A DNA stretch of 64,000 bases, taken from NCBI RefSeq assembly GCF_003416885.1, contig NZ_QVPD01000003.1:1-64000 (forward strand), read 5' to 3'. The position numbers and the translations under genes are program-made. Origin of the DNA: Cognatiluteimonas weifangensis. Lineage in GTDB: Bacteria; Pseudomonadota; Gammaproteobacteria; Xanthomonadales; Xanthomonadaceae. Shown in pieces: positions 58,939-64,000 of this stretch (position 1 is the stretch's first letter; every line of letters begins with the position of its first letter). The notes below the pieces were generated by a model that was not told where the DNA came from, searched no databases, and worked only from the letters and a program-made list of their open reading frames with translations.

Positions 58939-60282
58939 ATGGATGCCTGGCCCCGTTGCCTCGAACGTCTCGAAGCCGAATTCCCGGCCGAGGACGTGCA
59001 CACCTGGCTCAAGCCCCTGCAGGCCGGGATGCGCGACGACGCCTACGTGCTGTACGCCCCCAACGCCTTCGTCATGGCCGAGGTGCGCGACCGCTACCTG
59101 GTGCGGATCCGCGAACTGCTGGCGCACTTCGCCGGCAGCCCCGAGGTCAGCCTGGAAATCGGCTCGCTGCGCCGCGCCGCGCCCGTCCCCGCGCCCGTCC
59201 CCGCGCCGGCCGCCGTCGCCGCCGCGCGCCCGCTGCCGGCCGCGCCCTTCCAGGGCCACCTCGACAGCCATTACACCTTCGACAACTTCGTCGAGGGCCG
59301 CAGCAACCAGCTCGGCCGCGCCGCCGCCTGGCAGGCCGCGCAGCAGCCCGGCGACCGTGCCCACAATCCCCTGCTGCTGTACGGCGGCACCGGCCTGGGC
59401 AAGACCCACCTGATGTTCGCGGCCGGCAACGCCATGCGCGCCAACCGCCCGGGCATGAAGGTGATGTACCTGCGCTCGGAGCAGTTCATGAGCGCCTTCA
59501 CCAAGGCGCTGTACGACAAGACCAGCGGCGGCATGGAGGCGTTCAAGCGCCAGTTCCAGGGCATCGACGCGCTGCTGATCGACGACATTCAATTTTTCGC
59601 CGGCAAGGACCGCACCCAGGAGGAGTTCTTCCACACCTTCAATGCGCTGTTCGACGGCAAGCAGCAGATCATCCTCACCTGCGACCGTTATCCGCGCGAG
59701 GTCGAAGGCCTGGAGCCGCGGCTGAAGTCGCGCCTGGGCTGGGGCCTGTCGGTGGCGATCGATCCGCCGGACTTCGAGACCCGCGCGCAGATCGTGCTGT
59801 CCAAGGCGCGCGAGCGCGGCACGGTGATCCCGGAGGACGTGGCGTTCCTGCTCGCCAAGAAGATGCGCTCCAACGTCCGCGACCTGGAGGGCGCGCTCAA
59901 CACGCTGGCGGCGCGGGCCAACTTCACCGGCCGCGCGATCACCGCCGAGTTCGCCCAGGAAACCCTGCGCGACCTGCTGCGCGCGCAGCAGCAGGCGATC
60001 GGCATCGCCAACATCCAGAAGGTCGTGGCAGACTACTACGGACTGCAGATCAAGGACTTGTTGTCGAAGCGGCGGACGCGTTCGCTGGCCCGGCCGCGCC
60101 AGGTGGCGATGGCGCTGGCCAAGGAGCTGACCGAGCATTCGCTGCCGGAGATCGGCGACGCGTTCGCCGGCCGCGACCACACGACCGTGCTGCACGCCTG
60201 CCGCCAGATCAAGCACCTGCAGGAGACCGACGGCAAGCTGCGCGAGGACTGGGACAAGCTGATCCGCAAGCTCAGCGAATGA
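58939..60282 (+). CDS. dnaA: chromosomal replication initiator DnaA
   Basis: 447 aa from ATG 58939. Domain I (about 1-75), a short Pro/Ala linker (75-105), AAA+ domain III with [16 protein letters not shown] (Walker A, about 150) and [27 protein letters not shown] (Walker B), and domain IV with the DnaA-box-binding signature [19 protein letters not shown] near 408-426. Starts replication at oriC. Reads away from rpmH, followed by dnaN. Confidence 0.98.
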   Translation: MDAWPRCLERLEAEFPAEDVHTWLKPLQAGMRDDAYVLYAPNAFVMAEVRDRYLVRIRELLAHFAGSPEVSLEIGSLRRAAPVPAPVPAPAAVAAARPLPAAPFQGHLDSHYTFDNFVEGRSNQLGRAAAWQAAQQPGDRAHNPLLLYGGTGLGKTHLMFAAGNAMRANRPGMKVMYLRSEQFMSAFTKALYDKTSGGMEAFKRQFQGIDALLIDDIQFFAGKDRTQEEFFHTFNALFDGKQQIILTCDRYPREVEGLEPRLKSRLGWGLSVAIDPPDFETRAQIVLSKARERGTVIPEDVAFLLAKKMRSNVRDLEGALNTLAARANFTGRAITAEFAQETLRDLLRAQQQAIGIANIQKVVADYYGLQIKDLLSKRRTRSLARPRQVAMALAKELTEHSLPEIGDAFAGRDHTTVLHACRQIKHLQETDGKLREDWDKLIRKLSE

Positions 60283-60578
60283 CCGCGACCGGACCCGGCA
60301 AGCCGCGGGTCCGGTGGACGACAAAGGGGTGGACCAGCCGGGGACAAGCTGTGCACAACCTGCGCGTCGACGAGCACGGCCCGCGTTATCCACAATTTGT
60401 CCGCCCCGGTCGGCAGCGCTTGCCCACAGCCAGGAGCGGCAGTAAAACTGAATGAATTCAACGCGTTAAGTTTGTTATCACCGGAATTTCACGACACCAG
60501 CACCACCACGCTTTTGATTTATCCATCCATTCGAAGCCTGGGCACCGGGCAACGAAACAGCAGGGACAAGGGGTCCGC
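60283..60578. other. candidate oriC region between dnaA and dnaN
   Basis: A consensus DnaA box TTATCCACA at 60386-60394, a near box TGTGCACAA (reverse, one mismatch) at 60350 and a weaker TTATCCATC at 60519. The AT-rich stretch 60435-60530 stands out against the GC-rich surroundings and could be the unwinding element. Position next to dnaA is the usual one in this group. Confidence 0.7.
60386..60394 (+). promoter_or_regulatory. consensus DnaA box
   Basis: TTATCCACA, identical to the consensus high-affinity box, at the left of the AT-rich tract. Confidence 0.8.
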
Positions 60579-61679
60579 ATGCGCTTCAGCCTGCAACGCG
60601 AAGTCTTCCTGAAACCGTTGGCGCAGGTCGTCAACGTCGTCGAGCGCCGGCAGACGCTGCCGGTGCTGGCCAACCTGCTGGTGCAGGTCCGCGACGGCCA
60701 GCTGTCGCTGACCGGGACCGACCTGGAAGTGGAGATGGTCGCCCGCCAGGCGGTCGACGGCAGCCAGGACGGTGAAACCACGATCCCCGCGCGCAAGTTG
60801 TTCGAGATCGTGCGGGCCTTGCCGGACGGCAGCAACGTCACCGTGACCCAGTCCGGCGACAAGGTGACGGTGCAGGCCGGGCGCAGCCGCTTTACCCTGA
60901 CCAGCCTGCCGGCCAACGATTTCCCGTCGGTGGACGAGGTCGAGGCCACTGAACGGGTCAAGGTGCCCGAGGCCGCGCTGAAGGAACTGATCGAGCGCAC
61001 CGCCTTCGCCATGGCACAGCAGGACGTGCGCTATTACCTCAACGGCCTGTTGTTCGACCTGCGCGACCAGGCCCTGCGCTGCGTGGCCACCGACGGCCAC
61101 CGGCTGGCCCTGTGCGAGGCCGCACTGGAGCCCGGGGCCAGCGCCAAGCGCCAGATCATCGTGCCGCGCAAGGGCGTGACCGAGCTGCAGCGGCTGCTCG
61201 AGGGCGGCGACCGCGAGCTGGAGCTGGAAGTCGGCCGCAGCCACATCCGGGTCAAGCGCGACGATGTCACCTTCACCAGCAAGCTGATCGACGGCCGCTT
61301 CCCCGACTACGAGGCGGTGATCCCGATCGGTGCCGACCGCGAGGTGCGGATCGATCGCGAGGTCCTGCGCGCGGCCCTGCAGCGCGCCGCGATCCTGTCC
61401 AACGAGAAGTACCGCGGCGTCCGGGTCGAAGTCTCGCCCGGGCAACTGAAGATCAGCGCCCACAATCCGGAACAGGAAGAGGCGCAGGAAGAGGTCGAAG
61501 CCGAGACCAAGGTCGATGCGCTGGCGATCGGCTTCAACGTCAACTACCTGCTCGACGCCCTCTCGGCGCTGCGCGAAGAGCACGTGGTTCTGCAGCTGCG
61601 CGATGCCAATTCCTCGGCGCTGGTGCGCGAGGCCGGCAGCGAAAAATGCCGGCACGTGGTGATGCCGCTGCGGCTCTGA
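60579..61679 (+). CDS. dnaN: DNA polymerase III beta clamp DnaN
   Basis: 366 aa. Starts MRFSLQREVFLKPLAQVVNVVERRQTLPVLANLLV, the beta-clamp first domain; GLLFDLRDQALRCVATDGHRLAL near 150-172 and DYEAVIPIG; ends CRHVVMPLRL, the conserved C-terminal segment. It encircles DNA and tethers polymerase III. ATG 60579 follows AAGGGG. Confidence 0.98.
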   Translation: MRFSLQREVFLKPLAQVVNVVERRQTLPVLANLLVQVRDGQLSLTGTDLEVEMVARQAVDGSQDGETTIPARKLFEIVRALPDGSNVTVTQSGDKVTVQAGRSRFTLTSLPANDFPSVDEVEATERVKVPEAALKELIERTAFAMAQQDVRYYLNGLLFDLRDQALRCVATDGHRLALCEAALEPGASAKRQIIVPRKGVTELQRLLEGGDRELELEVGRSHIRVKRDDVTFTSKLIDGRFPDYEAVIPIGADREVRIDREVLRAALQRAAILSNEKYRGVRVEVSPGQLKISAHNPEQEEAQEEVEAETKVDALAIGFNVNYLLDALSALREEHVVLQLRDANSSALVREAGSEKCRHVVMPLRL

Positions 61680-61752
61680 GCCCGATGCGCCGTCGCCGGT
61701 TGCCGGATCCAGGCTGCCAGCACCAGCCGGAGGCTCTGGCTCTCTCCCGGCG

Positions 61753-61766
61753 GTTCCACGTGAAAC
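61753..61766. promoter_or_regulatory. parS-like site in the dnaN-recF spacer
   Basis: GTTCCACGTGAAAC, an imperfect palindrome matching the ParB-binding core GTTNCACGTGNAAC with one base breaking symmetry. Confidence 0.75.
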
Positions 61767-61767
61767 G

Positions 61768-61796
61768 CGAACGCCCGGTCCCCTCCGGGCGTTTCG
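61768..61796 (+). terminator. hairpin between dnaN and recF
   Basis: CGAACGCCCGG and CCGGGCGTTTCG pair around TCCCCT, followed by TTTG. Probably an attenuator or weak terminator behind dnaN; recF follows 35 bases later. Confidence 0.6.
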
Positions 61797-61830
61797 TTTG
61801 TTGCCGATCGCCCGGTCGATGGGAGGCGGC

Positions 61831-62934
61831 ATGCGGGTAACCCGGCTCGAATTCAGCGGTTTGCGCTGTTTCGACAGCGCGAGCCTGGCTCCGGCTCCGG
61901 GCCTCAACCTGCTCCTGGGCGCCAACGGCAGCGGCAAGACCAGCGTGTTGGAAGCCCTGCACCTGATGGCCTACGGCCGCAGCTTCCGCGGACGGGTGCG
62001 CGATGGCTTGGTCCGTGCCGGGGCCGAGTCGGTGGCGGTTTTCGTCGAGTGGCGGGAGAGCGTCTCCGGTCGCAGCCGTCGCGCCGGCTTGCGGCACACC
62101 GGCCAATCCTGGGAAGGACGTCTGGACGGCACCCCACTGGCCCAGCTCGGGGATCTGTGCGCCGCACTGGCGGTGGTCACCTTCGAGCCCGGCAGCCATG
62201 CCTTGGTGATGGGATCGGCCGAGCCGCGCCGGCGGTTCCTGAATTGGGGGTTGTTCCACGTGGAACCGGCTTTCCTGCCGCTGTGGCGTCGCTATGTCCG
62301 CGCCCTGAAGCAGCGCAACAGCCTGCTCAAGACACGCCGCGGCGACGGCCAGCTCGAGGCCTGGGAGCGCGAGCTCGACCAGGCCGGGACCGTCCTGACC
62401 CGCTACCGCGAGCGCTACCTGGAGCAATTGCAGCCCTATCTGGCCGCGACCACCCAGGCCCTGCTGCCTGGAGCGGGCGGTTCGCAGCTGCGTTTCCTGC
62501 CCGGCTGGCGGCGGGAGGAGTTGCCGCTGGCCGACGCCCTGCTGCTGGCGCGCGAACGCGACCTCGCCGCCGGGTTCACCTCCGTGGGACCGCACCGCGC
62601 CGACTGGCGCATCGACCACGCGACGATCCCCGGCCGCGAAGCCCTGTCGCGCGGGCAGGCCAAGCTGACGGCACTGGCCGTCTTGCTGGCCCAGGCCGAG
62701 CACCAGGCCGCGGTGCGCGGCGAGTGGCCGGTGGTGGCACTGGACGACCTGGCCTCGGAACTGGACCGGGCCCATCAGGCGCTGGTGCTGCAGCGCCTGC
62801 ACGGTTACGGCGCGCAGGTCTTGATCACCGGAACCGAGCCTCCGGCGGGACTGGCGCGGGACCTCGTCCCGCAGGTGTTCCACGTGGAACAAGGCCGGAT
62901 CCTGGCGGAAGGGCCGGCCGCGGCCGCACCCTGA
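61831..62934 (+). CDS. recF: DNA repair protein RecF
   Basis: 367 aa from ATG 61831 (GGAGG upstream). SMC-like ATPase: Walker A GANGSGKTS near 30, signature LSRGQAKL near 271 and Walker B VVALDDLASELD near 303. It loads RecA at gaps with RecOR. Two parS-like palindromes lie inside the coding sequence, encoding FHVE twice (LFHVEPAF and VFHVEQGR). Earlier starts at 61798 and 61819 are possible. Confidence 0.96.
   Translation: MRVTRLEFSGLRCFDSASLAPAPGLNLLLGANGSGKTSVLEALHLMAYGRSFRGRVRDGLVRAGAESVAVFVEWRESVSGRSRRAGLRHTGQSWEGRLDGTPLAQLGDLCAALAVVTFEPGSHALVMGSAEPRRRFLNWGLFHVEPAFLPLWRRYVRALKQRNSLLKTRRGDGQLEAWERELDQAGTVLTRYRERYLEQLQPYLAATTQALLPGAGGSQLRFLPGWRREELPLADALLLARERDLAAGFTSVGPHRADWRIDHATIPGREALSRGQAKLTALAVLLAQAEHQAAVRGEWPVVALDDLASELDRAHQALVLQRLHGYGAQVLITGTEPPAGLARDLVPQVFHVEQGRILAEGPAAAAP
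62252..62267. promoter_or_regulatory. parS-like site inside recF (1)
   Basis: TGTTCCACGTGGAACC, with a perfect 14-base palindrome GTTCCACGTGGAAC. It equals the high-affinity parS described for Pseudomonas. Confidence 0.85.
62876..62891. promoter_or_regulatory. parS-like site inside recF (2)
   Basis: TGTTCCACGTGGAACA, a perfect 16-base palindrome near the end of recF. Confidence 0.88.
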
Positions 62935-62961
62935 AACCGCAGCGGCCCAGGCCCGGATTGC

Positions 62962-62967
62962 TATACT
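62962..62967 (+). promoter_or_regulatory. putative -10 element of gyrB
   Basis: TATACT preceded by GCCCGGATTGC without a recognisable -35. It lies 76 bases upstream of the gyrB start. Confidence 0.4.
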
Positions 62968-63042
62968 TCACGCATCCATAGCTAATGTGTCTTCGATGCG
63001 CCGCCGGCTTTTGCCGACCGCGTCACGGGAGCCTGTCACCGC

Positions 63043-64000
63043 ATGTCGCAACCACACGAAACGGCCACCACCGCGACCCCGTCGCCAGCGGACTCGCAAA
63101 CCTACGATTCCAGCAAGATCACCGTCCTGCGCGGGCTGGAGGCCGTGCGCAAGCGTCCGGGCATGTACATCGGCGACGTGCACGACGGCACCGGCCTGCA
63201 CCACATGGTGTTCGAGGTCGTCGACAACTCGATCGACGAAGCCCTTGCCGGCCACGCCGACGAGGTCGCGGTGACGCTGCACGAGGATGGTTCGGTCTCG
63301 GTGTCCGACAACGGCCGCGGCATCCCGGTGGACATCCACAAGGAAGAGGGCGTGTCCGCGGCCGAGGTCATCATGACCGTGCTGCACGCCGGCGGAAAAT
63401 TCGACGACAACAGCTACAAGGTGTCCGGCGGCCTGCACGGCGTCGGCGTGTCGGTGGTCAACGCGCTGAGCGAGCACCTGTGGCTCGACATCTGGCGCGA
63501 CGGCTTCCACTACCGCCAGGAATACGCGCTGGGCGAACCGCTGTACCCGCTGCAGCAACTCGAGGCGTCCACAAAGCGCGGCACCCTGCTGCGTTTCCGA
63601 CCGGCGGCCGACATCTTCAGCGACGTCGAATTCCGCTACGAGATCCTGGCCCGCCGCCTGCGCGAGCTGTCGTTCCTCAATTCCGGCGTCGGCATCGCCC
63701 TGAACGACGAACGCGGCGAGGGCAAGCGCGACGTGTTCCACTACCAGGGCGGCATCCGCTCCTTCGTCGAGCACCTGGCGCAACTGAAGACGCCGCTGCA
63801 CCCGAACGTGATCTCGGTGACCGGCGAGCAGAACGGCATCGTCGTGGACGTCGCCCTGCAGTGGACCGACTCCTATCAGGAGACGATGTTCTGCTTCACC
63901 AACAACATCCCGCAGAAGGACGGCGGCACCCACCTGCAGGGATTCCGCGCGGCGCTGACGCGCACGCTGAGCAACTACATCGAGCAGAACGGAATCGCCA
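63043..64000 (+). CDS. gyrB: DNA gyrase subunit B (partial, runs off the window)
   Basis: The first 319 codons are present. After a 20-residue polar start ([19 protein letters not shown]) come [22 protein letters not shown], the GHKL ATP-binding site [22 protein letters not shown] and [18 protein letters not shown], and the start of the transducer domain. Gyrase B supplies ATPase activity for supercoiling. ATG 63043 has GGGAG 11 bases upstream. It follows recF in the classic order. Confidence 0.98.
   Translation, partial: MSQPHETATTATPSPADSQTYDSSKITVLRGLEAVRKRPGMYIGDVHDGTGLHHMVFEVVDNSIDEALAGHADEVAVTLHEDGSVSVSDNGRGIPVDIHKEEGVSAAEVIMTVLHAGGKFDDNSYKVSGGLHGVGVSVVNALSEHLWLDIWRDGFHYRQEYALGEPLYPLQQLEASTKRGTLLRFRPAADIFSDVEFRYEILARRLRELSFLNSGVGIALNDERGEGKRDVFHYQGGIRSFVEHLAQLKTPLHPNVISVTGEQNGIVVDVALQWTDSYQETMFCFTNNIPQKDGGTHLQGFRAALTRTLSNYIEQNGIA

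Overview
The window is high-GC DNA from a gammaproteobacterium of the Xanthomonadaceae, most like Lysobacter or Luteimonas. The evidence is the dnaA-dnaN-recF-gyrB order facing rpmH-rnpA-yidC-mnmE, the divergent comF/bioB pair, a monomeric NADP isocitrate dehydrogenase, and Xanthomonas-type attC sites. The right end carries the chromosomal origin region: a consensus DnaA box between dnaA and dnaN, and three parS-like palindromes in and beside recF. Genus is an inference.

Positions 1-8530 are an integron cassette array. Nineteen cassettes lie between twenty attC sites, all in one orientation, so attI and any intI should lie beyond the left edge; no integrase gene is visible. The cassettes have visibly lower GC than the rest of the window. 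Most encode small membrane or secreted proteins of unknown function. One gene is antisense, one cassette has no convincing ORF, and one is a frameshifted duplicate of another. The last attC is truncated where a broken IS110-family transposase begins. From 9.2 to 10.7 kb decayed attC-like sequences flank three more genes (Rap1a/Tai-like immunity protein, VOC protein, DUF4260 protein), which look like the fossil distal end of the array.

From 11 kb the DNA is ordinary chromosome: an AhpD-like protein, a propeller lipoprotein, mnmG, a PLP-dependent dehydratase, cytochrome b561, an ArnT-type glycosyltransferase, a biotin operon bioB-bioF-transporter-bioH-bioC divergent from comF, hdeD-like, a short-chain fatty acid transporter, ubiA, tRNA-Arg(CCG), cytochrome c5, zapE, queF, a LysM protein, icd, two tandem small peptide genes divergent from a LysR regulator, rluE-like, a response regulator-kinase, hrpB, tatD, two ABC exporters, a flavodoxin/ferredoxin reductase, an XRE-regulated membrane operon, a secreted serine protease, and a TonB-like protein.

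Three intergenic clusters (about 15.57-16.4, 34.55-35.15 and 53.0-53.75 kb) share two families of tandem repeats. One family contains a long two-stem inverted repeat with a compensatory base change between copies. These clusters, the paired [10 protein letters not shown] peptides with their hairpins, and the integron with its decaying tail are the least explained parts of the window.
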